DNA of 64,000 nucleotides from contig JACRLN010000025.1 of NCBI GenBank assembly GCA_016215115.1, forward strand, positions 1 through 64,000. The letters run 5' to 3'. The notes beneath the pieces were generated by a model. The model did no database searches. It saw only the letters and a program-made list of their open reading frames with translations, and was not told where the DNA came from. Source of the stretch: Nitrospirota bacterium (GTDB lineage: Bacteria; Nitrospirota; Thermodesulfovibrionia; UBA6902). A program made the position numbers and the translations under genes. This document shows, in pieces, positions 1 through 7,165 of the stretch (position 1 is the first letter of the stretch; each line of letters starts with the position of its first letter).

Positions 1-42
1 TCCAAGGACATTACCCTTGATCCTTCCCCCCTCTTGTTCCAT
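1..42 (-). CDS. 5' end of an unidentified gene running off the left edge
   Basis: On the minus strand a very strong Shine-Dalgarno (AAGGAGGTG, about positions 53-63) precedes an ATG at 42..40. It opens a frame of 14 codons (MEQEGGRIKGNVLG) that is still open at the window edge. This is too short to identify. The 62-181 stretch upstream (minus-strand leader) shows no riboswitch class I can name. The call rests on the ribosome site and the open frame only. Confidence 0.5.
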   Translation of the reverse strand, partial: MEQEGGRIKGNVLG

Positions 43-181
43 AAAGATACCCCACCTCCTTAAAAAGAAGAAACCGCCCTGATTCAAAAAATAACATCTG
101 AGGCGTGTTGCTTCCACCTTTCACTGAAGGGTTACATTTTCATCCTTTAATTCTTTTTCACAGAAAAATTCATCCTATAGG

Positions 182-210
182 TTGTAAATAAAAAGATCTG
201 TTGATATAAT
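182..210 (+). promoter_or_regulatory. Sigma-70 promoter for the deoxyhypusine-synthase-family gene
   Basis: TTGTAA (182-187) and a perfect TATAAT (205-210) are separated by 17 nt. Transcription would start near 217, giving a leader of about 36 nt that contains the hairpin at 224-243. Confidence 0.6.
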
Positions 211-223
211 CAAAAACCTAAAA

Positions 224-243
224 AATCTGAAATAATTCAGATT
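224..243 (+). other. Hairpin in the 5' leader next to the start codon
   Basis: AATCTGAA and TTCAGATT form a perfect 8-bp stem with the loop ATAA. It ends 9 nt before the start codon at 253 and abuts the purine run AAAGGA (247-252). It may modulate ribosome access. There is no U-run, so it is not a terminator. Confidence 0.4.
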
Positions 244-252
244 CTGAAAGGA

Positions 253-1398
253 ATGAAAATCAGCAAACTGTTTATGAAACACAAAAAGGGAAACAGACCT
301 TGTTTAGACAACCATATACCACTAAAGCCTAAACCGCTTGGCCGGGGAATGACGGTTGATGAGGTGATTGAAAGTTCATTGTTTTCGTTTAATGCCGGAA
401 CATTCAGAAAAGCCTGTGAGTTATTCGTAAAACATATAGTCAAAAAGGATGTCCGGATAGGAATTTCTCTGGCAGGAGCGCTGGTTCCTGCCGGGATTGG
501 CCGCAGTTGCTTAATACCCTTAATCAAAGCCGGGTTTGTAGACTGGATAGTTTCTACCGGCGCAAACCTGTATCATGACCTTCATTATGTATTAGGTTAT
601 GATTTCCGGGAAGGACGCTCTGTAGTGGACGATGAGAAATTGCGTGAAAACGGAATTATCCGGATATACGACATCTTTCTGGATTATGACGCACTGCTGG
701 ATACTGATAATTTCGTCCGTGATACACTCAGGCGTAAGCGAAACAGTTTACCGAATCCCTGCACAAGCGCTGACATTCACGCACTATTAGGAAAAGAGAT
801 CATTAAAATAAAACCGGGACTGAAGGACGAAAGTCTCCTGGCTGTTGCATACGAAGCCGGAGTTCCTGTTCACACTTCATCACCGGCAGATTCAAGCATT
901 GGAATGAATATTGCTGCTCTGATGCTCGAGGGAAAACCGGTCCCGATTGATACCCACCAGGATATCAATGAAGTGACAAGTTATGTTTATGATGTCAAAA
1001 AGAAAGGCGGCAAAAGCGCTGTTTTACTTCTTGGCGGAGGCAGTCCCAAAAATTTTGTACTTCAAACGGAACCTCATATACAGGAAGTACTCGGGCTACC
1101 GGAATCCGGTCACGACTTTTTTATACAATTTACGGATGCCCGGCCTGATACAGGAGGCCTCAGCGGGGCCACACCGTCAGAAGCTGTTTCCTGGGGGAAG
1201 GTAGACCCTACTGCGTTATCTAAAACAATCGTCTCATATGGAGATTGCAGCTTTATGCTGCCGTTTTTTGTTAGCTATGTTTTAAATAAATCCGAAATTC
1301 GCTCAAATTCCAGATTATATGAAAAACGCAATAAACTTATTAAGCAGTTAAAGCATGATTACAGAAAAAAAGGAAGCTTCAAAAAAACTTCAGGGTAA
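253..1398 (+). CDS. Deoxyhypusine synthase family protein (homospermidine-synthase-like)
   Basis: The 381-aa protein matches the deoxyhypusine synthase fold. The N-terminal half has the ISLAGALVPAG and DWIVSTGANLYHD segments. A glycine-rich stretch, LLLGGGSPKNF, follows, and then EAVSWGKVD near residues 310-318, where K316 is the equivalent of the catalytic lysine that accepts the aminobutyl group. In eukaryotes and archaea this enzyme modifies eIF5A. Bacteria lack that substrate, and characterised bacterial members make homospermidine or other polyamines, so a polyamine-synthesis role is inferred. It uses NAD and spermidine or putrescine in the cytoplasm. The start at 253 leaves AAAGGA almost touching the ATG. 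A second ATG at 274 has no better site. It is preceded by its own promoter and stands alone. Confidence 0.85.
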   Translation: MKISKLFMKHKKGNRPCLDNHIPLKPKPLGRGMTVDEVIESSLFSFNAGTFRKACELFVKHIVKKDVRIGISLAGALVPAGIGRSCLIPLIKAGFVDWIVSTGANLYHDLHYVLGYDFREGRSVVDDEKLRENGIIRIYDIFLDYDALLDTDNFVRDTLRRKRNSLPNPCTSADIHALLGKEIIKIKPGLKDESLLAVAYEAGVPVHTSSPADSSIGMNIAALMLEGKPVPIDTHQDINEVTSYVYDVKKKGGKSAVLLLGGGSPKNFVLQTEPHIQEVLGLPESGHDFFIQFTDARPDTGGLSGATPSEAVSWGKVDPTALSKTIVSYGDCSFMLPFFVSYVLNKSEIRSNSRLYEKRNKLIKQLKHDYRKKGSFKKTSG

Positions 1399-1415
1399 GC
1401 CTGATTGCTTTTTTT
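1390..1415 (+). terminator. Possible weak terminator overlapping the stop codon
   Basis: TCAGG (1390-1394) and CCTGA (1400-1404) form a 5-bp stem across the stop codon, followed by TTGC and seven T residues. The stem is short, so termination would be inefficient. Confidence 0.3.
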
Positions 1416-1426
1416 GTGTTGACTTA

Positions 1427-1435
1427 TGCTATATT
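1427..1435 (+). promoter_or_regulatory. Extended -10 promoter for the RRM gene
   Basis: TGC followed by TATATT makes an extended -10 element. The -35 region is poor (TTGCTT at 1405-1410, spacer 19). Transcription would start near 1442 and include the terminator-like hairpin at 1457-1492. Confidence 0.4.
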
Positions 1436-1456
1436 AATAATGACTTTTAAAGTTGG

Positions 1457-1492
1457 AAAAAACTCGCCGCTTTAAAGCCTGTGAGTTTTTTT
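1457..1492 (+). terminator. Terminator-like hairpin in the leader of the RRM gene
   Basis: AAAAAACTC (1457-1465) pairs with GAGTTTTTT (1483-1491). Inside the loop, GCTTTAAAGC is a second palindrome. The structure ends in a T-run 31 nt before the RRM start codon. It looks like an intrinsic terminator but lies inside the presumed leader, so it may act as an attenuator. Alternatively it terminates read-through from the gene before. Confidence 0.45.
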
Positions 1493-1522
1493 CATTTATC
1501 AACTTATCAGGAGAGGATAAAG

Positions 1523-1891
1523 ATGGGAAAAAAACTGTATGTAGGCAGCATTCCATTTACTGCAACGGAAGAGGATCTTTCAAATCTCTTCTCAACAATT
1601 GGAGAGGTTGAATCAGTCAAGATAATAACTGATCAAGCTACCGGCAGGTCCAAAGGTTTTGGTTTCGTTGAAATGACCACCGAAGAAGATGCAAAGAGGG
1701 CTATTGATGACTTGAACGGCAAGTCGTTCATGGAAAGGTCGATTGTAGTAAATGAAGCCCGGCCCCAGCAGCCGAGAGAGAAGAGAGGTTTTGGCGGCGG
1801 TGGCAGAGGAGGCTTTGACAGAGGCAGGGGCGGCGCCGGCGGCGGCAGAGGCGGCAGGGGATCAGGTCCTCGCGGCGGCGGCAGAAGATAA
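1523..1891 (+). CDS. Glycine-rich RNA-binding protein with one RRM domain
   Basis: The 122-aa protein has an RRM at residues 3-82: RNP2 is LYVGSIPF (5-12) and RNP1 is KGFGFVEM (44-51), with the aromatic residues that stack on RNA bases present. A Gly/Arg tail of about 30 residues (RGG-like) follows, as in cyanobacterial Rbp proteins and plant cold-induced GRPs. It is a cytoplasmic single-stranded RNA binder, probably a stress or cold RNA chaperone. The start was placed at 1523 because AGGAGAGG (1509-1516) precedes it; an upstream in-frame ATG at 1481 lies in the terminator-like hairpin and would add 14 residues outside the domain. It stands alone. Confidence 0.9.
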   Translation: MGKKLYVGSIPFTATEEDLSNLFSTIGEVESVKIITDQATGRSKGFGFVEMTTEEDAKRAIDDLNGKSFMERSIVVNEARPQQPREKRGFGGGGRGGFDRGRGGAGGGRGGRGSGPRGGGRR

Positions 1892-2118
1892 TTCATTCCG
1901 TTCACAAATAAAGAAAAAGCTATCAAGGATTTGAAAACAGACTTCGTGAAGAAGTATTTTTAAACCTCAAAATACCTCGCCAATCTTTTTCAGGCTTTCA
2001 ACTGGTCATGATTGCCGATCTTTGCTGAGTGTATTGCTTTTTTCATAAAAAAATTGTCCTGTTATATGACTTAATGTCCACAGGAAAAGCGCGCCGTTTT
2101 TCCATTTGCAAAGCTGAT

Positions 2119-2132
2119 ATGATTTAAATCAT
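2119..2132. promoter_or_regulatory. FNR/CRP-like palindrome in the intergenic region
   Basis: ATGATTTAAATCAT is a perfect 14-bp palindrome that resembles the FNR/CRP-type pattern TTGAT-N4-ATCAA with the outermost bases changed. It lies about 180 nt before the CBS-domain gene. Apart from this site and the repeat at 2180-2289, I see nothing in the 1892-2311 gap. Confidence 0.2.
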
Positions 2133-2179
2133 TTCAATCTTTTTTCGTCAAACTTAAACTATTTTGAAAGGGTCTTTCG

Positions 2180-2289
2180 GTCATTCCCGTGAAAACGGGA
2201 ATCCAGTAACTTTAATAGGTTCTGGATGCCCGATTAAGGACTTCGGGCATGACAAAAATAAAAAATGGCAATTTATAAACAGATTCTAA
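2180..2289 (-). repeat. MITE-like palindromic repeat, copy 1 (one end lost)
   Basis: The copy reads in the minus orientation. It contains the core signatures TCATGCCCGAAG, CGGGCATCCAGA, GGATTCCCG and CGGGAATGAC that recur across the window, and one terminal motif, CTGTTTATAAATTGC. The other terminus, present in the copy at 2926-3070, is missing. Confidence 0.75.
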
Positions 2290-2311
2290 TTACACATATA
2301 AGAGATTGGTT

Positions 2312-2923
2312 ATGAGAGAGAAAGAAAAAAAATTTCCCCTTGAAGCTGAAATATCTGATGAAGATATCTTTGAAGCAATGAAGGATATATCCGGATATCT
2401 GGATATCACACCGGGAGACTTTAAAGAGGTTTATCAAATGGCATACCGTCATGCCATGTCCCGAATAGTAAGTTCAGTTAAAGCAAAAGATGTCATGACC
2501 ACAAAGGTGTTCTCTGTTAAACCAGACACATCTGTTGAAGAAATAGCGGAATTGCTGGCTCAAAATAGTATTTCAGGAGTACCGGTTATTCAAGAAAACG
2601 GGAAAGTGGCTGGAATTATTTCAGAAAAAGATTTTCTCTCAGGCTTAGGGATAGAAAATGCAAAGACAATTATGGGAGTAATATCTAACTGTTTGAAAAA
2701 TAAAGGGTGCCTGGCTATATCCATTAGTACCAAAAAAGCCGGAGACATCATGACTTCCCCTGCAATCACTGTATTGGAAAGTACGGCTGTTTCAGACATT
2801 GCCGGCATCTTTACCAAAAATAATATCAATCGTGTACCCGTCACTGATTCAGAAGGCAATTTAATCGGCATTGTTTCCCGTGCAGATATACTGCGTTATC
2901 TGCCTGGTAGAGAAAAACTATAA
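2312..2923 (+). CDS. CBS-domain-pair protein
   Basis: The 203-aa protein has an N-terminal helical region (residues 1-55) followed by two CBS motifs: AKDVMTTKVFSVKPDTSVEE (about 57-115) and AGDIMTSPAITVLESTAVSD (about 144-200). Each ends in the expected GIISEKDFL or GIVSRADIL strand. CBS pairs bind adenosyl ligands such as AMP or ATP and regulate a partner. The next gene encodes an HPP membrane protein, and HPP and CBS domains are commonly fused in one transporter, so this protein is probably the split regulatory half. A TTG at 2306 is an alternative start, but the ATG at 2312 follows AAGAGA at a better distance. Confidence 0.85.
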   Translation: MREKEKKFPLEAEISDEDIFEAMKDISGYLDITPGDFKEVYQMAYRHAMSRIVSSVKAKDVMTTKVFSVKPDTSVEEIAELLAQNSISGVPVIQENGKVAGIISEKDFLSGLGIENAKTIMGVISNCLKNKGCLAISISTKKAGDIMTSPAITVLESTAVSDIAGIFTKNNINRVPVTDSEGNLIGIVSRADILRYLPGREKL

Positions 2924-2925
2924 TA

Positions 2926-3070
2926 AGAGTCTGTTTATAAATTGCAGGTTTTTATTTTTGTCATGCCCGAAGTCTTTAATCGGGCATCCAGAACTTACTG
3001 AAAAGACTGGATTCCCGCTCAACAGACTGCGAGAATGACGGTTCAAATGCTGAGTTTATAAACAGCCTCT
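2926..3070 (+). repeat. MITE-like palindromic repeat, complete 145-bp copy
   Basis: The termini AGAGTCTGTTTATAAA and its imperfect complement at 3054-3070 form a terminal inverted repeat with 15 of 17 positions matching. Inside are two nested palindromes: TCATGCCCG...CGGGCATCCAG and CTGGATTCCCG...GAGAATGAC. The element separates the CBS and HPP genes. It has no coding capacity. Confidence 0.8.
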
Positions 3071-3092
3071 AATTATATAAAGGAATCTTAGG

Positions 3093-3635
3093 ATGCTTAA
3101 AGCATATCTTGAGAAAATGAAGGGTATCTCAAAAAGCCCTCCCGCTGTCAGCATCGAGGAGATCATTTGGTCCTGGATAGGCGCATTCCTTGGAATAGCC
3201 GTTGTTGCATATCTTAACTATAGCAAGTTTGAAAATACTGATCTCGTTATGATTGTAGGCTCGTTTGGAGCTTCTGCTGTCCTCATATACGGAGCCATTA
3301 AAAGCCCTCTGGCACAACCAAGAAATCTCATTGGAGGACATGTCCTTTCAGCTATTATAGGAGTAACCTGTTATCAGTTATTGAATCAATATATGTGGCT
3401 CGCTTCAGCTATGGCAGTAGCCACTTCTATAGCATTAATGCATGCAACCAAAACCCTCCATCCACCCGGTGGAGCTACTGCCCTGATCGCGGTCATCGGC
3501 GGTGAGAAAATACATGCCCTGGGGTACCTGTATGCAATTATCCCTGTTGGAGTTGGCGCAACAATTATGCTGGCAATTGCCCTGCTGATAAATAACATCC
3601 CCCAAAAACGCAGATACCCCGAATTCTGGATATAA
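3093..3635 (+). CDS. HPP family integral membrane protein
   Basis: The 180-aa protein has about four to five hydrophobic spans (about residues 28-45, 52-68, 83-98, 103-120 and 145-168). It carries the family signature LHPPGGATAL near residues 123-132, which contains the His-Pro-Pro that names the family. HPP proteins are inner-membrane proteins; the plant members transport nitrite across the chloroplast envelope, and bacterial substrates are not settled. The upstream CBS-pair gene is the likely regulatory partner. A site AAGGAATCTTAGG precedes the ATG. Confidence 0.88.
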   Translation: MLKAYLEKMKGISKSPPAVSIEEIIWSWIGAFLGIAVVAYLNYSKFENTDLVMIVGSFGASAVLIYGAIKSPLAQPRNLIGGHVLSAIIGVTCYQLLNQYMWLASAMAVATSIALMHATKTLHPPGGATALIAVIGGEKIHALGYLYAIIPVGVGATIMLAIALLINNIPQKRRYPEFWI

Positions 3636-3768
3636 AAATACCCTGTTTGAAACATGTTGTTTATGTTAAAATAAATCGTTTTAAAATCACACGGTCTCAG
3701 CAGGAGAAAGCCATTTCAAAGTCAGGCCCGGAATATTACGAAAAACGGGATTTCTGCCAATCGTCGCC

Positions 3769-4488
3769 ATGTCTCAATGTAAAAAAATTCAAATTAGAAT
3801 AATCATTCTCTTTCTTTTCTCTTTTTCTGTATTTCTTGTTAATCCTGCATTCGGATGGGATGACGAAACTCACCTTGCAATAGCAAAAGCTTCGGAATAT
3901 TCCAAATGGTATTATGTCGTAGGTCCTGATATCGCCAAAGTAAAGGCAGGCAACATAGAAACATATAACCATTTCTTTGACAATAACAATAATGTGGAAG
4001 TTGTTCCGGAAATAATTTTTGAACAAGCAGGAAGATATAATCATCCTGAAGATGAAGAAGGACACCTTTACGGAGCCATTTTAGCCTCTTTACGAGAATA
4101 CGCAAGCCGTTTAAAAGAGACGGGTTCTGAATATCATTTGGCCTTTTGCGCGCACTATATAGGGGACTTGTCCCAACCGCTTCATAATATTCCATATGAT
4201 GATTTCAATAAAGAACATCATGCCGAAAATGATGGAGCAGCAGGTAAAGACGTATTGCAACAGATAAGTAAAATTAAAAAACATATGTACCGGGTTAATC
4301 TCCGATCCGATCATTTCGAAGAAGACCTGGCGAAAGAAATTGCACTTATTGCCAATAAAGCAAGACTGCTTGGATATGAGTTAATAAAAGGGAACAGGAA
4401 TTTGTCAAAAGAAGAAGCCTATATACAATTAGGTCAAAGCGCTTCCCTGTTCAAAGCAGTATTAAAACACTTTAGCAAAGTACGATAA
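3769..4488 (+). CDS. Exported S1/P1-nuclease or zinc phospholipase C-like protein
   Basis: The 239-aa protein begins with a signal peptide (residues 1-29, hydrophobic core IIILFLFSFSVFLV, cleavage after AFG). The mature protein starts WDDETH. An N-terminal tryptophan and nearby histidine bind zinc in P1 nuclease and bacterial PLC. Further likely ligands are in HYIGDLSQPLHN (about residues 128-139) and HHAEND (about 150-155). The family cleaves nucleic acid or phospholipid phosphodiesters with a trinuclear zinc centre. I cannot tell which substrate applies. It acts in the periplasm or outside the cell. No clear Shine-Dalgarno precedes the ATG. The next gene begins 8 nt after the stop. Confidence 0.75.
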   Translation: MSQCKKIQIRIIILFLFSFSVFLVNPAFGWDDETHLAIAKASEYSKWYYVVGPDIAKVKAGNIETYNHFFDNNNNVEVVPEIIFEQAGRYNHPEDEEGHLYGAILASLREYASRLKETGSEYHLAFCAHYIGDLSQPLHNIPYDDFNKEHHAENDGAAGKDVLQQISKIKKHMYRVNLRSDHFEEDLAKEIALIANKARLLGYELIKGNRNLSKEEAYIQLGQSASLFKAVLKHFSKVR

Positions 4489-4495
4489 TAAATTT

Positions 4496-5332
4496 ATGAA
4501 TATTCAAGTTAAAAAGGCATCAGGAATTATTGAAGATTTCAACTCGCAGAAATTACTGGAATCTCTGCTCAGATCGGGCGCTGAACAAGTGCAGGCCGAA
4601 GAAATTATAGAAAAGATAATCCCTGAAATAAAGCCATACACAAGTACAAAGAAGATTTACAGACTTGCACACAGGTATCTCGGACAATTCAACCGTGTTT
4701 CAGGGCTGAGATATTCCATAAAGAGGGGCCTTTTAAGGCTCGGCCCATCGGGGTATCCCTTTGAGAAGTATTTTGGCGAATTGCTGAAACAATATGCTTA
4801 CCAGGTTGATGTCGGCGTAACCATGGAAGGGAAGTGTGTCAAACATGAAATTGATGTATTTGCAGTAAACGACAATGAAGTAGTTCTTGTGGAATGCAAA
4901 TACCGGAACAGGACAGAGAACGCTCCTGATGTCAAGATAGCCCTGTATGTTCATGCACGTTTTCAAGACCTCGGACCCGTCATCAAGTCCCGTTATCCCG
5001 GCAAGAGTTTTTCCGGCTGGCTCGTGACAAACACGCGTTTTACTTCAGATGCCATTCAGTATGCACAATGTGCCGGCGTCAGGATTAAAAGCTGGAGATA
5101 CCCGGAAAACGACAGCCTTGAGAAGATGATCGAAGACAAAAAACTTTACCCCGTCACAATCATGTCGATTTTAAATTCCGCACAGATAAGAAAATTAATT
5201 GAAAACAGGATTATTCTTATGAAGGATTTGGCAAATATGAAGACTACCGATATTCAGAGATTGCTGTCAGTGACAGAAAGTAAAGCTCTTGCACTTAAAC
5301 AGCAGGCAGATGAGCTTTGCTTTTGCGACTGA
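4496..5332 (+). CDS. ATP-cone domain fused to an Mrr-like restriction endonuclease domain
   Basis: In this 278-aa protein, residues 1-90 form an ATP-cone (VKKASGIIEDFNSQKLLESLL, then the YTSTKKIYRLAHRYL helix), a domain that senses ATP/dATP in ribonucleotide reductases. Residues 95-195 match the Mrr/PD-(D/E)XK nuclease fold, with HEIDVFAV for the acidic residue and VVLVECKYR for the E-x-K pair. The last 70 residues are helical. The pairing implies a nuclease whose activity responds to nucleotide levels; the DNA target is unknown. It may be a repair or anti-phage enzyme. The gene lies 7 nt after the preceding stop codon and 50 nt before cutA. Confidence 0.8.
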   Translation: MNIQVKKASGIIEDFNSQKLLESLLRSGAEQVQAEEIIEKIIPEIKPYTSTKKIYRLAHRYLGQFNRVSGLRYSIKRGLLRLGPSGYPFEKYFGELLKQYAYQVDVGVTMEGKCVKHEIDVFAVNDNEVVLVECKYRNRTENAPDVKIALYVHARFQDLGPVIKSRYPGKSFSGWLVTNTRFTSDAIQYAQCAGVRIKSWRYPENDSLEKMIEDKKLYPVTIMSILNSAQIRKLIENRIILMKDLANMKTTDIQRLLSVTESKALALKQQADELCFCD

Positions 5333-5381
5333 ACGACCCGGCATTTGATTTTTTAAAGGAATCTTTGCAAAAATATTCTGC

Positions 5382-5714
5382 ATGAGTGAATATATTCAGA
5401 CAGAAGATATTGTAGTCTTTATTACAGCTCCCAATGAGGATCTGGCTGTTACGATCGCCCGATCTCTTGTAGAATCAAGGCTTGCAGCATGTGCAAATAT
5501 CATAAAAGGTATCCGGTCTATTTATATCTGGCAGGATAAGGTTGAAGATGACAAAGAAGTTTTTATGATCGTGAAAACCCGCCGGGAACTTTTTGAGAGA
5601 TTAAAATCAAAAGTAAAGGAACTTCACAGCTACGAAGTGCCTGAGATTATAGCGCTCCCTATCACAGCCGGTTCAGATGATTATCTGAAATGGTTACGGG
5701 AATCAACTTTATAA
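5382..5714 (+). CDS. cutA: Divalent cation tolerance protein CutA
   Basis: The 110-aa protein covers the whole CutA1 family: FITAPNEDLAVTIARSLVESRLAACANI, then the IYIWQDKVEDDKEV segment and EVPEIIALPI near the C-terminus. CutA is a PII-like ferredoxin-fold trimer linked genetically to copper tolerance; its molecular function is uncertain. AAGGAA lies too far upstream to be the main ribosome site. It is followed after 24 nt by an OsmC-family gene. Confidence 0.93.
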   Translation: MSEYIQTEDIVVFITAPNEDLAVTIARSLVESRLAACANIIKGIRSIYIWQDKVEDDKEVFMIVKTRRELFERLKSKVKELHSYEVPEIIALPITAGSDDYLKWLRESTL

Positions 5715-5738
5715 CTAAGTGGAGGTAATTGAGTACAC

Positions 5739-6209
5739 ATGGACGAAAAACATATAGAGAATCTGGAAGAATCCCTCGGAGGCTATAAAGAAAAGATACT
5801 GGAAGTTAACAAGGGCACGCTGGAGTGGGATAGAGACCTCATTTTCAAGGTCCGGACACAGATGGGATATGAAATTGAGTACGATGCAAATTTACAGTGG
5901 GGATGTGCCCCGACGGAAACTCTTTTAACAAGCGTTGCGGGCTGCATGGCGATTGACGTGTTCTACTTTCTGAGAAAAATGAAAGCGGACATTAAGGAAT
6001 TTAAAATCAACTTCTCAGGAATAAGAAAGCCTGACCCGCCTCAATATTACAAGTCGATTGAACTGATTCTAAATATTTCCGGAAGTGGGCTCACACCTAA
6101 AAAACTGGACCGGGCCATATCTCTTTCGCAAAACAAGTATTGTTCTGTTTATAACGCCCTGCGCAAGGACATAGAGGTTAAGGTCAGTTATACTATAAAA
6201 GAAATTTAA
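5739..6209 (+). CDS. OsmC/Ohr family peroxiredoxin-like protein
   Basis: The 156-aa protein has the OsmC core. GCAPTETLLTSVAGCMAID (about residues 52-70) provides the first redox cysteine on the central helix, and NKYCSVYNALR (about 131-141) provides the second. These proteins reduce organic hydroperoxides in the cytoplasm with lipoyl or thiol donors. Subfamily (OsmC, Ohr or YhfA-like) is not clear. GGAGG at 5720-5724 sits a little far from the ATG. The stop codon lies one base from the stop of the convergent gene on the other strand. Confidence 0.88.
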   Translation: MDEKHIENLEESLGGYKEKILEVNKGTLEWDRDLIFKVRTQMGYEIEYDANLQWGCAPTETLLTSVAGCMAIDVFYFLRKMKADIKEFKINFSGIRKPDPPQYYKSIELILNISGSGLTPKKLDRAISLSQNKYCSVYNALRKDIEVKVSYTIKEI

Positions 6210-6210
6210 C

Positions 6211-6558
6211 TCAGTTAAGTCCGAATTCTTTTTTCAGCCAGTTCTCGAGTTTTTCACCAAGCGGATACATGCCCGAAACACATTCATTTGTCGTGCAGTT
6301 AATGGCATCTTTCAATAAATCCCCAGGAACATCGGCTACATAGCCAACTGTTTTGCTCATGATGTCTTTGAGTTGCATGATAACCAGGGTTGGTTTATCC
6401 TTAACAAGATCAACGTACAGCATATATCCATGGGTGGTGTCAACATTCTCCCCGGAAGGGGATCTGGGTTCCAGAAAAATCTTTGGAGTAACTTCCCATC
6501 TAATGTTTTCAAGGAAATACTTGCTGTTTTTAAGTTTATCAATGCTTACAAGTACCAT
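6211..6558 (-). CDS. Conserved hypothetical protein, 115 aa
   Basis: I do not recognise the family. The protein is small and soluble with alternating beta-like stretches (YMLYVDLVKDKPTLVIMQLKD) and two cysteines close together (INCTTNEC, about residues 87-94). The C-terminal YPLGEKLENWLKKEFGLN is a likely amphipathic helix. It converges on the OsmC gene with one base between the stops. It is likely real because the frame has a natural amino-acid composition and no overlapping gene. Confidence 0.65.
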   Translation of the reverse strand: MVLVSIDKLKNSKYFLENIRWEVTPKIFLEPRSPSGENVDTTHGYMLYVDLVKDKPTLVIMQLKDIMSKTVGYVADVPGDLLKDAINCTTNECVSGMYPLGEKLENWLKKEFGLN

Positions 6559-6610
6559 GGGCTATATTATATAAAAAATATTTTTATTTTGTTTAAAATA
6601 GCCATGGAGA

Positions 6611-6645
6611 AGCTGATAGCTGTCAGCTATTAGCTATCAGCTTTT
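6611..6645 (+). repeat. AGCTNNN heptamer array forming a hairpin
   Basis: Five consecutive heptamers read AGCTGAT, AGCTGTC, AGCTATT, AGCTATC and AGCTTTT. The first 11 bases (AGCTGATAGCT) and a later block (AGCTATCAGCT) are perfect reverse complements, so the array folds into a hairpin followed by TTT. It lies between divergent genes. Confidence 0.8.
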
Positions 6646-6682
6646 AAAACCCTGTACTTAACGGACTAAAGGAGAGAAGTAA

Positions 6683-7024
6683 ATGAGCTGTCTTTTCTGC
6701 AAGATAGTTGAAAAGAAAATACCTTCAAAAATAGTTTATGAAGACGAAAGGGTTCTCGCATTTGAGGATATAAACCCTCAGGCTCCAATACACATTCTTG
6801 TAATACCGAAGAAACATATATCAACGAGTCTGGAGATAAAAAGCGATGATAATGAGCTTGTCGGGTATATGGTTCAGGTTGCAAATAACATTGCAAAAGA
6901 AAAGAATATTGCTGAAAGAGGTTTCAGGCTGGTTATGAACTGCAATCGTGAATCAGGACAAACAGTTTTCCATATACACCTGCATCTGTTTGGTGGAAGG
7001 ATAATGCACTGGCCGCCGGGGTAG
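6683..7024 (+). CDS. HIT (histidine triad) family hydrolase
   Basis: The 113-aa protein starts MSCLFCKIVEKKIPSKIVYED and ends with the histidine triad HIHLHLFGGR (about residues 98-107), where the middle histidine of H-x-H-x-H is the nucleophile. Family members of this HINT type hydrolyse adenosine phosphoramidates and related nucleotides. The protein is expected in the cytoplasm as a homodimer. GGAGAG lies about 8 nt before the ATG. It stands alone. Confidence 0.93.
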   Translation: MSCLFCKIVEKKIPSKIVYEDERVLAFEDINPQAPIHILVIPKKHISTSLEIKSDDNELVGYMVQVANNIAKEKNIAERGFRLVMNCNRESGQTVFHIHLHLFGGRIMHWPPG

Positions 7025-7064
7025 TTTATTTTTAACCACAGAGAACACAGAGGATTATTTCAAG

Positions 7065-7130
7065 ATTGCAAAATTATCATTTAACATATCAAAATTATCA
7101 ATGCTAAATTTGCAATGTTAATTTTGCAAT
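7065..7130. repeat. Imperfect palindrome between the HIT and glycosylase genes
   Basis: ATTGCAAAATTATCATT at the left is repeated as its reverse complement at the right, with 16 of 17 positions matching. Just upstream, AACCACAGAGAACACAGAGG (7034-7053) resembles the motif at 62425-62445. This looks like a short mobile or REP-type palindrome. Confidence 0.6.
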
Positions 7131-7165
7131 GATTCAGAAAATCTTTCTATTTCCTTTTATCTAAA

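Noticed and set aside
2306..2311. TTG start for the CBS-domain gene
   Set aside because: The ATG six bases later has a better-spaced ribosome site and the two extra residues add nothing to the domain.
2180..3070. CRISPR-like array because of repeated palindromes
   Set aside because: The copies are large nested palindromes in opposite orientations with no regular spacers and no cas genes.
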